From the NCBI RefSeq assembly GCF_900104095.1, contig NZ_FNJO01000019.1, positions 46,750 to 110,749 of the forward strand: DNA of 64,000 nucleotides, written 5' to 3'. Positions 47,580 to 56,949 of the stretch are shown in pieces. Within the stretch, counting starts at the first letter, position 1. Each line of letters opens with the position of its first letter. The stretch comes from Ralstonia sp. 25mfcol4.1. Its GTDB lineage: Bacteria > Pseudomonadota > Gammaproteobacteria > Burkholderiales > Burkholderiaceae. A program made the translations under genes and the position numbers. Below the pieces are notes generated by a model. It did not search any database and was not told the origin of the DNA. It saw nothing but the letters and a program-made list of their open reading frames with translations.

Positions 47580-47773
47580 GTCCGTGCGCCAGCAGGGTCG
47601 GGCGCGTCGCGGTGACGTGGCTCCGCCATGACAACCGCGCCCCCGGCGCGTATCATCGCGCCCTTCCGCTGGCGCCCCCTGTCTTCCCACCATCCAAAAG
47701 ATGTGCGGCCCAGGCCGCCGGCGCGACTTGTACAACCTATAGTCAATGCACTGATTTTCGCCCGGAGCCGCCC

Positions 47774-49183
47774 ATGAGTCTCTTCCGCACCAAGAACATC
47801 GAATCCATGCTGGATGTCAGCGAGCATGATGGATTGCGCAAGGTGCTGGGGCCGGTGGATCTGGTGCTGATGGGTATTGGCGCCATCATCGGCACGGGCA
47901 TCTTCGTGCTGACCGGCACCGGCGCGCTGACGGCCGGGCCGGCGTTGACCGTGTCGTTTGTGATTGCGGCCATGGCCTGTGGCTTTGCAGCGTTGTGCTA
48001 CGCAGAATTTGCGTCCGCGATTCCTGTTTCCGGATCGATCTACACCTACAGCTACGCCACGCTGGGCGAGATCATCGCGTGGATGATCGGCTGGGACCTG
48101 CTGCTCGAATACGGGCTGGCTACCTCGGCGGTGTCGGTGGGGTGGTCTGGCTACTTCCAGTCGCTTGTCGCCGGCTTCGAGCTGCACCTGCCGGCCGCGA
48201 TCACGGCCGCGCCGGGCGCCGTGCCGGGCGTCCATACGCTGGTGAACCTGCCCGCCATCCTGATCATGCTGGCGATCACGTGGGTGGTGTCGTACGGCGT
48301 GCGCGAGTCGGCGCGGCTCAACAACGTGATGGTGGCCATCAAGATCACCGTGGTGCTGCTGTTCATCGCGGTGGGCGTCTGGCATGTGAAGCCGGCCAAC
48401 TGGCAGCCGTTCGCGCCGTTCGGCTTCACGGGCATCTTCAACGCGGCGGCGCTGGTGTTCTTCGCGTTCATCGGCTTCGATGCCGTGACCTCGGCGGCCG
48501 AGGAGGTGCGCAACCCGGGCCGCGACCTGCCGATCGGCATCATCGGGTCGCTGGCGGTCTGCACCATCCTGTACGTGGCGGTGGCGGCCATCATGACCGG
48601 CATCGTGCCCTTCATGAAGTTCGAGGGCGTCGATCATCCGGTGTCGCTGGCGCTGCAGTACGCGGGGCAGAACTGGGTGGCCGGGTTTGTGGACCTGGGC
48701 GCCATCCTGGGCATGACCACGGTGATCCTGGTGATGACCTACGGCCAGACGCGCATCATCTTTGCGATGTCGCGCGATGGCCTGCTGCCCGAGGCCCTGT
48801 CAGCCGTCCACCCCGTCCACGCCACGCCTTTCACGGCCACCTGGACGGTGGGTATCGTATTTTCGGCCATCGCCGGGTTCGTGCCGCTGAACGTGCTGGC
48901 GGAACTGATCAATATCGGCACGCTGTCGGCCTTCACGCTGATCTCGATTGCCACGCTGGTGCTGCGCCGTACGCAGCCGAACCTGCCGCGCACGTTCCGC
49001 TGCCCCGGCGTGCCGGTGGTGCCGCTGTTGTCCGTGGCGTTTTGTCTATTTCTGATGGCGCACCTGCAGAAGCTGACGTGGATCGCGTTCCTCTGCTGGC
49101 TGGCGCTGGGTTTGGTGATCTACTTCGCCTACTCGCGCCGCAACGCCGTGCTGCACAACCACGGCGGCGACGCCCAGGGCTGA
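47774..49183 (+). CDS. APC-family amino acid permease
   Basis: 469-aa integral membrane transporter with about 12 helices. The first helix has the APC substrate motif GIGAIIGTGIFVLTG (about residues 33-47); later ones include VFFAFIGFDAVTSAAEEVRNP, the family's conserved TM6 signature. It resembles YfnA/CAT-type cationic or small neutral amino-acid permeases. CGGAG lies before the ATG at 47774. Its stop abuts the stop of the convergent second mocR gene. The neighbours suggest uptake of the amino acid used by the transaminase, an inference. Confidence 0.9.
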   Translation: MSLFRTKNIESMLDVSEHDGLRKVLGPVDLVLMGIGAIIGTGIFVLTGTGALTAGPALTVSFVIAAMACGFAALCYAEFASAIPVSGSIYTYSYATLGEIIAWMIGWDLLLEYGLATSAVSVGWSGYFQSLVAGFELHLPAAITAAPGAVPGVHTLVNLPAILIMLAITWVVSYGVRESARLNNVMVAIKITVVLLFIAVGVWHVKPANWQPFAPFGFTGIFNAAALVFFAFIGFDAVTSAAEEVRNPGRDLPIGIIGSLAVCTILYVAVAAIMTGIVPFMKFEGVDHPVSLALQYAGQNWVAGFVDLGAILGMTTVILVMTYGQTRIIFAMSRDGLLPEALSAVHPVHATPFTATWTVGIVFSAIAGFVPLNVLAELINIGTLSAFTLISIATLVLRRTQPNLPRTFRCPGVPVVPLLSVAFCLFLMAHLQKLTWIAFLCWLALGLVIYFAYSRRNAVLHNHGGDAQG

Positions 49184-50584
49184 TCAGCGCGCGCTGGCCT
49201 GCTCGAAGAAGGCGCGCGAGCGCGGCTCGCCCGCGTAGGCCGAATTGATGCGCACCCAGGCCGATGTCTCGCCGCCGGGACGGAAGAAATGCCCCGGTGC
49301 CAGCGAGATGCCATGGGTCTCGGCCATCGCCACCAGCTCGCGCGAGTCCTCGATCGCGGGCGAGCGGGCCCACAGGAAGTTGCCGCCGGCCGGCTCGCAG
49401 AATACCTCCCAGCCGTACTGGCCCAGGATCTTCACGGCATCGGCCGTCACCTCGCGCGTGCGCACGCGCAGCCGCTCCACGTATTTGCGATAGGCGCCGC
49501 GCTCCAGCATCGTCGCCGTCACGGCTTCGGCAAAATGCGATCCCGCCACGCTGGTCAGCACCTTCACGTCGATCAGGTCCTTGATCAGCGCCTTGTCCGC
49601 GACGATATAGCCCACGCGCAGCGCGGCCGACACCGTCTTCGAAAAGCCGCCGATGTAGATCACGTGTTCGAGCTGGTCCAGCGTGGCCAGCCGGTCGGTG
49701 AAATTGAGCTGGAAGTCCGAAAAGATGTCGTCTTCGACGAACCGGAAATTGTGCCTGCGCGCCAGTTCGAGCAGGCGGAACGCCACGGGCGGCGCCAGCG
49801 TGGAGCCAGTGGGGTTCTGCAGCACGCTATTGGTGAAGAACAGCTTGGGCTTGTGGTCGCGCAGGAGCCGCTCGCAGGCCTCGGAGTCGGGGCCGTTCGG
49901 CGTGTGCGGCACGCCCACCAGCTGCACGCCATGCATGCGCAGCAACCCGAACAGGTTGTAGTAGCCGGGGTCTTCCACGAAGACCGTATCGCCCGGCTTC
50001 AGCAGATGGCGCACGATCAGGTCCAGCGCCTGGCTGGCGCCCGAGGTGATCAGCACCTGGGACAGCTCCGCCTCGATCCCCACCTGCCGCGCGCGCGTCA
50101 GCACATGCTTGCGCAGCGCCGGGTGGCCCAGCGGGGTGGCGTAGTGGATCACGCTGTCGATGTCGTGCCGGGTGATATGGCGGATGGCCTGCGTCAGCCC
50201 CTCCACATCGCGCCATTCCTCGGGCACGAAGCCCCCCGCCAGCTTCAGGGTGCCGCTGGGATGGTGGAACTGGTCGATGATATGCAGCGACAGGTCTTCG
50301 GCCAGGCTCGGGTCCGACCATCCGCGCCCGCGGCGCCCCGTCAGCGCGCTCTCGGCCACGTAGAAGCCCGAACCCTGGCGCGAATCGACCAGACCTTGCG
50401 ACACCAGCCGGTCGTACGCCTCGATGACCGGAAACCGGCTGATGCCGTGTTCGGCGGCCAGTGCGCGGATCGACGGCAGGCGGGCGCCCGGCGTGGCCTC
50501 GCGCGAGCTGATCCAGTCCTTCACGCCCAGCACGATCTGTTCGGTCAGGGGCACGCCGGTAGAGGAATCGATGACGAGTTTCAT
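49184..50584 (-). CDS. Second MocR-type regulator
   Basis: 466-aa GntR-aminotransferase fusion. The HTH is in residues about 10-75 (PSIRALAAEHGISRFPVIEA), and the PLP lysine is K316 (GGFSKTVSAALR) with N257 in LQNPTG. It is only a distant paralogue of the regulator at 42873. A TTG six codons upstream also opens the frame, but the ATG at 50584 begins the conserved MKLVIDSSTGVPLTEQI start. Convergent with the permease gene: the two stop codons abut in TGATCA, leaving no room for a terminator. Operator-like repeats lie upstream. Confidence 0.92.
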   Translation of the reverse strand: MKLVIDSSTGVPLTEQIVLGVKDWISSREATPGARLPSIRALAAEHGISRFPVIEAYDRLVSQGLVDSRQGSGFYVAESALTGRRGRGWSDPSLAEDLSLHIIDQFHHPSGTLKLAGGFVPEEWRDVEGLTQAIRHITRHDIDSVIHYATPLGHPALRKHVLTRARQVGIEAELSQVLITSGASQALDLIVRHLLKPGDTVFVEDPGYYNLFGLLRMHGVQLVGVPHTPNGPDSEACERLLRDHKPKLFFTNSVLQNPTGSTLAPPVAFRLLELARRHNFRFVEDDIFSDFQLNFTDRLATLDQLEHVIYIGGFSKTVSAALRVGYIVADKALIKDLIDVKVLTSVAGSHFAEAVTATMLERGAYRKYVERLRVRTREVTADAVKILGQYGWEVFCEPAGGNFLWARSPAIEDSRELVAMAETHGISLAPGHFFRPGGETSAWVRINSAYAGEPRSRAFFEQASAR

Positions 50585-50600
50585 GGGTGACGGGGACGGC

Positions 50601-50653
50601 AACTGTCAGTCAAAACTACTGAACAGTTCAACGAAAACTGTTCGGAACTGTGC
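50601..50653. promoter_or_regulatory. AACTGT boxes upstream of the second mocR
   Basis: GAACAGTT (50621-50628) and AACTGTTC (50636-50643) are a perfect 8-bp inverted repeat with a 7-bp spacer. Further AACTGT units lie at 50601-50606 and 50646-50651, giving direct repeats as well. They sit 17-70 bp upstream of the mocR start, so autoregulation is likely. Confidence 0.5.
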
Positions 50654-50761
50654 ATGGGATTGTAGTCCCCGCCATGAATAATGGAAGCGTGGTGCAGCGC
50701 CCCCTTTTGCCTCCGATCCTTTGATCCAGAGCGGCTGCACCGGCAAGACAAGGAGACACCC

Positions 50762-51100
50762 ATGCGTGAACTCAGGACTTTCGAACTCGACGAACCCGGC
50801 CGGCCCGTCAGCTGGCGTGCGCGCCACGGCCAGAGCGTGACCGCGCTGGAAGGCAGCCTGTGGCTGACCCTGGAAGGGCAGATGGCCGACATCTGGCTGC
50901 GCCCCGGCGATGTGTACGCGCTGGTCGAAGGCGACCGCGTCTGGCTGTCCGGCGAGGCGCCGGTGGCCCGCTTCCTGCTGACCGAGACGCCGGCGCGGTG
51001 GTCGCTGCGCCGTGCGGTGTTCGTCGTCCGCCAGCTCAAGCGTCGCTGGGACGCCCGCAAGACCGACGCCTTCGGCGACTGCCCGCAGATCCACGCCTGA
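50762..51100 (+). CDS. DUF2917 protein
   Basis: 112-aa cupin-like small protein. DUF2917 signature: residues about 15-75 with GQSVTALEGSLWLTLEG, DIWLRPGDVYAL and RVWLSGEAPVARF. Function unknown. The ATG at 50762 follows AAGGAGACACCC at ideal spacing; the frame opens upstream without a site. It is divergent from the second mocR, and no gene follows in the same operon before icmF. Confidence 0.85.
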   Translation: MRELRTFELDEPGRPVSWRARHGQSVTALEGSLWLTLEGQMADIWLRPGDVYALVEGDRVWLSGEAPVARFLLTETPARWSLRRAVFVVRQLKRRWDARKTDAFGDCPQIHA

Positions 51101-51281
51101 CAGGGCGTCAGATACTTTCTCCTGGGATCCGGAGCCGCCATCGTCACCTTCGCCGACCTCCCGCGGCGAAGCGGCGGCTTCCGGGCCCTTCTTCCGCATT
51201 CTTCCCGGTTTTCCCCCCTTTTTCCGTCCCCGCCGCCGTGCGACGATGCCAGCCATGGCCCTCGGTGCTTTCCCGCGCCCC

Positions 51282-51312
51282 TGGACTTACGTTAACGTAA
51301 ACGTCATATAAT
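51282..51312 (+). promoter_or_regulatory. MerR-type promoter of icmF with central palindrome
   Basis: TGGACT (51282-51287, 4 of 6 to -35 consensus), a 19-bp spacer and TATAAT (51307-51312). The overlong spacer carries a perfect 14-bp palindrome, TTACGTTAACGTAA (51287-51300). A 19-bp spacer with a central dyad is the geometry of MerR-family promoters. The dyad resembles what I recall of the LiuR motif for branched-chain amino acid breakdown, which fits IcmF. Confidence 0.6.
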
Positions 51313-51396
51313 CGTCCGGCCCTGTCAGTGCGGTCGCAGAACCGCCGGCGCATCGCCAGCATGGGCAGCCAGCCACATAACAGAGCGGTGGAGACA

Positions 51397-54300
51397 ATGA
51401 CTGATCTTTCGGATGTGAGCAGGACGGCGGCCGCGCGGCCGCGGGCGACCCCGGCGACCCAAGGGCAGGGCCCGGCCAACAAGGTGCGCTTTGTCACCGC
51501 CGCGTCGCTGTTCGACGGCCATGACGCATCGATCAACATCATGCGGCGCATCCTGCAGTCGCATGGCTGCGAAGTGATTCATCTGGGTCACAACCGCTCC
51601 GTCCACGAGGTGGTGACCGCCGCCTTGCAGGAAGACGTGCAGGGCATCGCCATCTCCAGCTACCAGGGCGGCCACGTCGAATACTTCAAGTACATGATCG
51701 ATTTGCTGCGCCAGCACGGCGGCGAACACATCCAGGTGTTCGGCGGCGGCGGCGGCGTGATCGTGCCCGACGAGATCCGCGAACTGCAGGCCTACGGCGT
51801 GGCGCGCATCTACAGCCCCGAAGACGGCCAGCGCATGGGCCTGGCCGGCATGATCGCCGACATGGTGCAGCGGTGTGATATCGACCTGACCCGCTACGCG
51901 CCCTCCACGCTCGATGCGGTGACCGCTGGCGACCGCCGCGCGCTGGCGCAACTGATCACCGCGCTGGAAAACGGCAAGGCCGCGCCGGCGCTGACCAGTG
52001 CGCTGCAGGAGCGGGCCGGGGCTTCCACCACACCGGTGCTGGGCATTACCGGCACGGGCGGCGCGGGCAAGTCGTCGCTGACCGACGAACTGATCCGCCG
52101 CTTCCGCCTGGACCAGCAGGACGCGCTTTCCATCGCCGTGATCTCGATCGACCCGTCGCGGCGCAAGTCCGGCGGCGCACTGCTGGGCGACCGCATTCGC
52201 ATGAATGCGATCAACCATCCGAACATCTTCATGCGGTCTCTGGCCACGCGCGATGCCGGCTCGGAGATCTCTCAGGCGCTGCCGGACGTGATCGCGGCCT
52301 GCAAGGCGGCCGCCTTCGATCTGGTGATCGTCGAGACGTCGGGCATCGGCCAGGGCGACGCGGCCATCGTGCCGCATGTGGACCTGTCGCTCTACGTGAT
52401 GACGCCCGAGTTTGGCGCCGCGAGCCAGCTGGAAAAGATCGACATGCTCGACTTTGCCGATTTCGTCGCGATCAACAAGTTCGACCGCAAGGGCGCGCAG
52501 GACGCCTGGCGCGACGTGGCCAAGCAGGTGCAGCGCAACCGCGAGCAGTGGCACGCCAGGACCGACGAGATGCCGGTCTACGGCACGCAGGCATCGCGCT
52601 TCAACGACGACGGCGTGACCATGCTCTACCAGGGCCTCGTGGCATCGCTGGCCGAGCGCGGCCTGAATGTGGGGCCGGGCGTGCTGCCCAAGCTGGCCGG
52701 CCGTATTTCGTCGGGCCAGAACGTGATCGTTCCGCCGGCGCGCAACCGCTATCTGGCCGAGCTTGCCGATACGGTGCGCGCTTACCATCGGCGCGTGGCC
52801 GAACAGAGCCGCCTGGCGCGCGAACGTCAGCAACTGCGCGCAGCCGGTGCGATGCTGAAATCGTCGAATAGCGATGCCGACGGGCAGGCGCTCGAATTGC
52901 TGGCTGCCGAGCGCGATGCATCGCTGGGCAGCGTGGAACGCAAGCTGCTGGCGATGTGGCCGCAGATGCAGGCCGCCTACAGCGGCGACGAGTACGTCGT
53001 AAGGATCCGGGACAAGGAAATCCGCACCGGCCTGGTGACGACCACGCTGTCCGGGACGAAGATTCGCAAGGTCGTGCTGCCGCGCTTCGAGGACGAAGGC
53101 GAGATCCTGAAATGGCTGATGCGCGAGAACGTGCCGGGCAGCTTCCCGTACACGGCCGGCGTCTTCGCCTTCAAGCGCGAGGGGGAAGACCCCACGCGCA
53201 TGTTCGCGGGCGAGGGCGACGCATTCCGTACCAACCGCCGCTTCAAGCTGGTGTCCGAGGGCATGGACGCCAAGCGCCTGTCCACCGCGTTCGATTCGGT
53301 CACGCTCTACGGCGAAGACCCGCACGAGCGCCCCGACATCTACGGCAAGGTGGGGAACTCGGGCGTGTCGATCGCCACGCTCGACGACATGAAGGTGCTG
53401 TACGAGGGCTTTGACCTGACCAGCCCCAGCACGTCGGTGTCGATGACCATCAACGGCCCGGCGCCAACCATCCTGGCCATGTTCATGAACACGGCCATCG
53501 ACCAGAATCTGGACAAATTCCGAGCCGATAACCAGCGCGAGCCGACCGCCGACGAAGAGGCCAAGATTCGCGCCTGGGTGCTGCAGAATGTGCGCGGCAC
53601 GGTGCAGGCGGACATCCTCAAGGAAGACCAGGGGCAGAACACCTGCATCTTCAGCACCGAGTTCTCGCTGAAGGTGATGGGCGACATCCAGGAGTACTTC
53701 GTCCACCACCAGGTGCGCAACTTCTATTCGGTGTCGATCTCGGGGTATCACATTGCCGAGGCCGGCGCGAACCCGATCTCGCAACTGGCGTTCACGCTCG
53801 CCAACGGCTTCACGTTCGTGGAAGCCTACCTGGCGCGCGGCATGCATATCGACGACTTCGCGCCGAACCTGTCGTTCTTCTTCTCGAACGGCATGGACCC
53901 CGAGTACAGCGTGCTGGGCCGCGTGGCGCGCCGCATCTGGGCCGTGACGATGCGCGACAGGTACGGCGCCAACGAGCGCAGCCAGAAGCTCAAGTACCAC
54001 ATCCAGACGTCGGGCCGGTCGCTGCACGCGCAGGAGATCGACTTCAACGACATCCGCACCACGCTGCAGGCGCTGATCGCCATCTACGACAACTGCAACT
54101 CGCTGCACACCAACGCCTATGACGAAGCCATCACCACGCCCACGGCCGAATCGGTGCGCCGGGCGCTGGCGATCCAGCTGATCATCAACCGCGAATGGGG
54201 CGTGGCCAAGTGCGAGAACCCCAACCAGGGCAGCTTCCTGACCGAAGAACTGACCGACCTGGTGGAAGAGGCGGTGCTGCAGGAGTTCGAGCGCATCGCC

Positions 54301-54693
54301 GAGCGGGGCGGCGTGCTGGGCGCGATGGAAACCGGCTACCAGCGCGGCAAGATCCAGGAGGAATCGCTGTACTACGAGCAGCTCAAGCACGACGGCACGC
54401 TGCCCATCATCGGCGTGAATACCTTCCGGAATCCGAATGGCGACCCGACGCCACAAACGCTGGAACTGGCGCGGTCGAGCGAGGCGGAAAAGCAGAGTCA
54501 GCTGACCCGCCTGGCGGAATTCCACGGCCGCCATGGCGCAGAGGCCCCGGCCATGCTGGAGCGGCTGCGCCAGGCCGTGATCGACAATGGCAATGTATTC
54601 GCGGTGTTGATGGATGCGGTGCGCGTGTGCTCGCTGGGGCAGATCACGCATGCGCTGTTCGAGGTGGGCGGCCAGTACCGTCGCAACATGTAA
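51397..54693 (+). CDS. icmF: Fused isobutyryl-CoA mutase IcmF
   Basis: 1098-aa coenzyme-B12 enzyme that interconverts isobutyryl-CoA and n-butyryl-CoA (also pivalyl/isovaleryl). Order: B12-binding domain (about residues 25-160) with D40-G-H42, the lower-axial histidine, where the sixth motif position is Ser in place of Gly; MeaB-like GTPase chaperone (about 185-415) with P-loop GTGGAGKS (219-226) and NKFD; then the TIM-barrel mutase (about 530-1090) with FPYTAGVFAFKREG. Fusion of chaperone and mutase distinguishes IcmF from methylmalonyl-CoA mutase. The ATG at 51397 follows GGTGGAGACA. No B12 riboswitch is visible. Confidence 0.96.
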   Translation: MTDLSDVSRTAAARPRATPATQGQGPANKVRFVTAASLFDGHDASINIMRRILQSHGCEVIHLGHNRSVHEVVTAALQEDVQGIAISSYQGGHVEYFKYMIDLLRQHGGEHIQVFGGGGGVIVPDEIRELQAYGVARIYSPEDGQRMGLAGMIADMVQRCDIDLTRYAPSTLDAVTAGDRRALAQLITALENGKAAPALTSALQERAGASTTPVLGITGTGGAGKSSLTDELIRRFRLDQQDALSIAVISIDPSRRKSGGALLGDRIRMNAINHPNIFMRSLATRDAGSEISQALPDVIAACKAAAFDLVIVETSGIGQGDAAIVPHVDLSLYVMTPEFGAASQLEKIDMLDFADFVAINKFDRKGAQDAWRDVAKQVQRNREQWHARTDEMPVYGTQASRFNDDGVTMLYQGLVASLAERGLNVGPGVLPKLAGRISSGQNVIVPPARNRYLAELADTVRAYHRRVAEQSRLARERQQLRAAGAMLKSSNSDADGQALELLAAERDASLGSVERKLLAMWPQMQAAYSGDEYVVRIRDKEIRTGLVTTTLSGTKIRKVVLPRFEDEGEILKWLMRENVPGSFPYTAGVFAFKREGEDPTRMFAGEGDAFRTNRRFKLVSEGMDAKRLSTAFDSVTLYGEDPHERPDIYGKVGNSGVSIATLDDMKVLYEGFDLTSPSTSVSMTINGPAPTILAMFMNTAIDQNLDKFRADNQREPTADEEAKIRAWVLQNVRGTVQADILKEDQGQNTCIFSTEFSLKVMGDIQEYFVHHQVRNFYSVSISGYHIAEAGANPISQLAFTLANGFTFVEAYLARGMHIDDFAPNLSFFFSNGMDPEYSVLGRVARRIWAVTMRDRYGANERSQKLKYHIQTSGRSLHAQEIDFNDIRTTLQALIAIYDNCNSLHTNAYDEAITTPTAESVRRALAIQLIINREWGVAKCENPNQGSFLTEELTDLVEEAVLQEFERIAERGGVLGAMETGYQRGKIQEESLYYEQLKHDGTLPIIGVNTFRNPNGDPTPQTLELARSSEAEKQSQLTRLAEFHGRHGAEAPAMLERLRQAVIDNGNVFAVLMDAVRVCSLGQITHALFEVGGQYRRNM

Positions 54694-54793
54694 AAAACCC
54701 GCCGTGAATGGCGGGCGGCCGGTTCACGGCGCGGAGCACTGGGGCTACACTCTTTGCTCCGTCGCCGTCAGGCCATCCATTCCCGAGACACCC

Positions 54794-55231
54794 ATGCAAG
54801 CCGAGTACGACAGCAACAACATCTTCGCCCGCATCCTGCGTGGCGAACTCCCGTGCTTCAAGATCTACGAGGACGCCGACGCGATCGCGTTCATGGACAT
54901 CATGCCGCAATCCGACGGCCACGCACTGGTGGTGCCGAAGGAGGCTGCCGTGGATCTGTTCGGCCTTTCCGAAAAGGGTGCGGCCGCGGCGATCCGCGTC
55001 ACCCAGATCGTGGCCCGTGGCGTGCGCGAGGCATTCCAGCCCGACGGCGTGGTGATCAGCCAGTTCAACGGCGCGGCGGCCGGCCAGACCGTGCCGCACG
55101 TGCATTTCCATATCGTGCCGCGCTATGCCGACCAGTCCCTGCGCGGCCACGCCCGCCAGCAGCAGGACATGGAACTGCTCAAGCAGCATGCCGCACGCGT
55201 GGTAGCTGCCCTGGCCAGGCTGCAGGGCTGA
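54794..55231 (+). CDS. HIT-family hydrolase
   Basis: 145-aa nucleotide-binding protein with the histidine triad H102-V-H104-F-H106-I. It probably hydrolyses adenosine phosphoramidates or dinucleoside polyphosphates; the N-terminus NIFARILRGELPCFKIYED is typical of the HinT-like branch. The ATG at 54794 follows a poor ribosome-binding site; the frame upstream overlaps icmF. It lies 100 bp after icmF. Confidence 0.9.
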   Translation: MQAEYDSNNIFARILRGELPCFKIYEDADAIAFMDIMPQSDGHALVVPKEAAVDLFGLSEKGAAAAIRVTQIVARGVREAFQPDGVVISQFNGAAAGQTVPHVHFHIVPRYADQSLRGHARQQQDMELLKQHAARVVAALARLQG

Positions 55232-55322
55232 ACGGCGACCTTCGGCCGTCCCCTCAGCCGTCCGTCAGGCGCACCGAATCTAGCAGACCCATCCAATCAT
55301 TGAAATAGCAAGGAAGCGAGAC

Positions 55323-56177
55323 ATGGCAATCAAGACAGTGGGCATCGTGGGTGCCGGCACGATGGGCAACGGTATTGCGCAGGCCTGCGCGGTGGCGGGG
55401 CTGGACGTGGTGATGGTCGATATCAGCGACGCCGCCGTGCAGAAGGGCATCGCCACGGTGGCCGGCAGCATGGACCGCCTGATCAAGAAGGAAAAGGCCA
55501 CCGAGGCCGACAAGGCGGCCGCGCTCGCGCACATCCACGGCAGCACGTCGTATGACGATCTGAAGCGCGCCGACATCGTCATCGAGGCGGCCACGGAAAA
55601 CTTCGACCTGAAGGTCAAGATCCTGAAGCAGATCGATGGCCTCGTCGGCCCGGACGTGATCATTGCGTCGAACACGTCGTCGATTTCGATCACGAAGCTG
55701 GCCGCCGTGACGTCCCGCGCCGACCGCTTCATCGGCATGCACTTCTTCAACCCGGTGCCGATGATGGCGCTGGTGGAACTGATTCGCGGCCTGCAGACCA
55801 GCGACGCCGCGCACGCCGATGTCGAGGCCCTGGCGAAGCAGCTGGGCAAGTACCCGATCACGGTCAAGAACAGCCCGGGCTTCGTGGTCAACCGCATTTT
55901 GTGCCCGATGATCAACGAGGCGTTCTGCGTGCTGGGCGAAGGCCTGGCATCGCCGGAAGAAATCGACGAAGGCATGAAGCTGGGCTGCAACCATCCGATC
56001 GGCCCGCTGGCCCTGGCCGACATGATTGGCCTGGATACGATGCTGGCGGTGATGGAAGTGCTGTACACCGAGTTCGCCGATCCGAAGTACCGCCCGGCGA
56101 TGCTGATGCGCGAAATGGTGGCTGCGGGCTACCTGGGCCGCAAGACCGGCCGCGGCGTGTACGTGTATTCGAAGTAA
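55323..56177 (+). CDS. 3-hydroxybutyryl-CoA dehydrogenase
   Basis: 284-aa NAD-dependent dehydrogenase of the Hbd/PaaH family. The NAD motif GIVGAGTMGNGIAQ is at residues 8-21, the catalytic His H140 in GMHFFNPVPMM, and the C-terminal helical domain contains NSPGFVVNRI and GLDTMLAVMEVLY. It oxidises 3-hydroxyacyl-CoA and could act on butyryl-CoA-derived intermediates from IcmF upstream, or in PHB metabolism. AAGGAAGCGAGAC precedes the ATG. A CT-rich palindromic repeat follows. Confidence 0.93.
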   Translation: MAIKTVGIVGAGTMGNGIAQACAVAGLDVVMVDISDAAVQKGIATVAGSMDRLIKKEKATEADKAAALAHIHGSTSYDDLKRADIVIEAATENFDLKVKILKQIDGLVGPDVIIASNTSSISITKLAAVTSRADRFIGMHFFNPVPMMALVELIRGLQTSDAAHADVEALAKQLGKYPITVKNSPGFVVNRILCPMINEAFCVLGEGLASPEEIDEGMKLGCNHPIGPLALADMIGLDTMLAVMEVLYTEFADPKYRPAMLMREMVAAGYLGRKTGRGVYVYSK

Positions 56178-56194
56178 GCCGGTCGCCGGTGCCG

Positions 56195-56222
56195 CTCCTC
56201 TCCCCGCAAGGCGGGAGAGGAG
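56195..56222. repeat. CT-rich palindromic repeat, copy 3
   Basis: CTCCTCTCCCCGC (56195-56207) and GCGGGAGAGGAG (56211-56222) pair around an AAG loop with one extra C. It separates the convergent dehydrogenase and Crp/Fnr genes and could end both transcripts. Confidence 0.65.
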
Positions 56223-56241
56223 TCCCGGCAGTGCGGTCGAA

Positions 56242-56922
56242 CTACTCCCCGTACTGCCGCAATCCCTCCAGATCGAGCACGTCGATCACGCCGTAGTCCA
56301 CGCGCACCAGTCCCTGCTGTTCCAGCACCTTCAGGGCCTGGTTGGCACGCTGGCGCGAAATGCCGGCCAGCAGGCCGATTTCTTCCTGCGAGATCTCGAG
56401 CGTCGAGCCGATGGCCGGATACAGGTGTTCGTTGAACAGCGATGACACCGCGCGGGCCACGCGCGAATCGATGTCGAGCAGCCGCTCGTATTCGACCGCC
56501 GCGATGAACTGGCCGAGCCGCTCGTTGAACTGCATCAGCAGGAAGCGCGTGAACGGCAGGCTGGTATCCAGCAACCACTGAAAAGTTTCGCGTGGGACGA
56601 AAGCGATACGCGAGCGCCGCAGCGCCATCACGTCGTACTTGCGGATTTCCTGCTTGAGCACGGCGCCTTCGCCGAACCAGCCGCCGGTGGGCACGCCGGT
56701 GAAGGTGACCGACTTGCCCGATGGCGACACGGTGGTGATCTTGACGATGCCCTCCACCACGCCCAGCCAGTGCTCGGCCATTTCACCTTTGTGACAGACG
56801 TAATCACCTTGTGCGTATTCGCGCACGGTCATCACACGTTTGACACGATCGCGCTGTTCGGGGCTCAGGTCGGCGGCCCAGGCGCAGCGGTCGATGAACG
56901 AGAAGGTGTCGGCGGCAGGCAT
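56242..56922 (-). CDS. Crp/Fnr-family regulator
   Basis: 226-aa transcription factor. N-terminal cyclic-nucleotide-binding-like domain (about residues 15-125, with GDYVCHKGE and GGWFGEGAVLK), a dimer helix, and a C-terminal HTH (EEIGLLAGISRQRANQALKVL). There are no FNR-type cysteine clusters, so it is not an oxygen sensor of that class. The ATG at 56922 has GGGAG upstream; the longer frame adds 15 residues. A palindrome with CRP spacing lies 28 bp upstream, so autoregulation and control of the divergent ligase-liv operon are likely. Confidence 0.9.
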   Translation of the reverse strand: MPAADTFSFIDRCAWAADLSPEQRDRVKRVMTVREYAQGDYVCHKGEMAEHWLGVVEGIVKITTVSPSGKSVTFTGVPTGGWFGEGAVLKQEIRKYDVMALRRSRIAFVPRETFQWLLDTSLPFTRFLLMQFNERLGQFIAAVEYERLLDIDSRVARAVSSLFNEHLYPAIGSTLEISQEEIGLLAGISRQRANQALKVLEQQGLVRVDYGVIDVLDLEGLRQYGE

Positions 56923-56949
56923 TGCGCTCCCGTAGGGATTAACCCGGAA

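Noticed and set aside
51101..51396. Cobalamin riboswitch ahead of icmF
   Set aside because: No B12-box sequence; the region instead holds a regulated promoter.
51325..54651. 1108-codon minus-strand frame antisense to icmF
   Set aside because: Shadow of a GC3-rich gene, no motif; the plus strand encodes complete IcmF domains.
54693..54716. Terminator after icmF (CCCGCC/GGCGGG hairpin)
   Set aside because: The A-run precedes the stem and no T-run follows on the plus strand; no minus-strand gene ends there.
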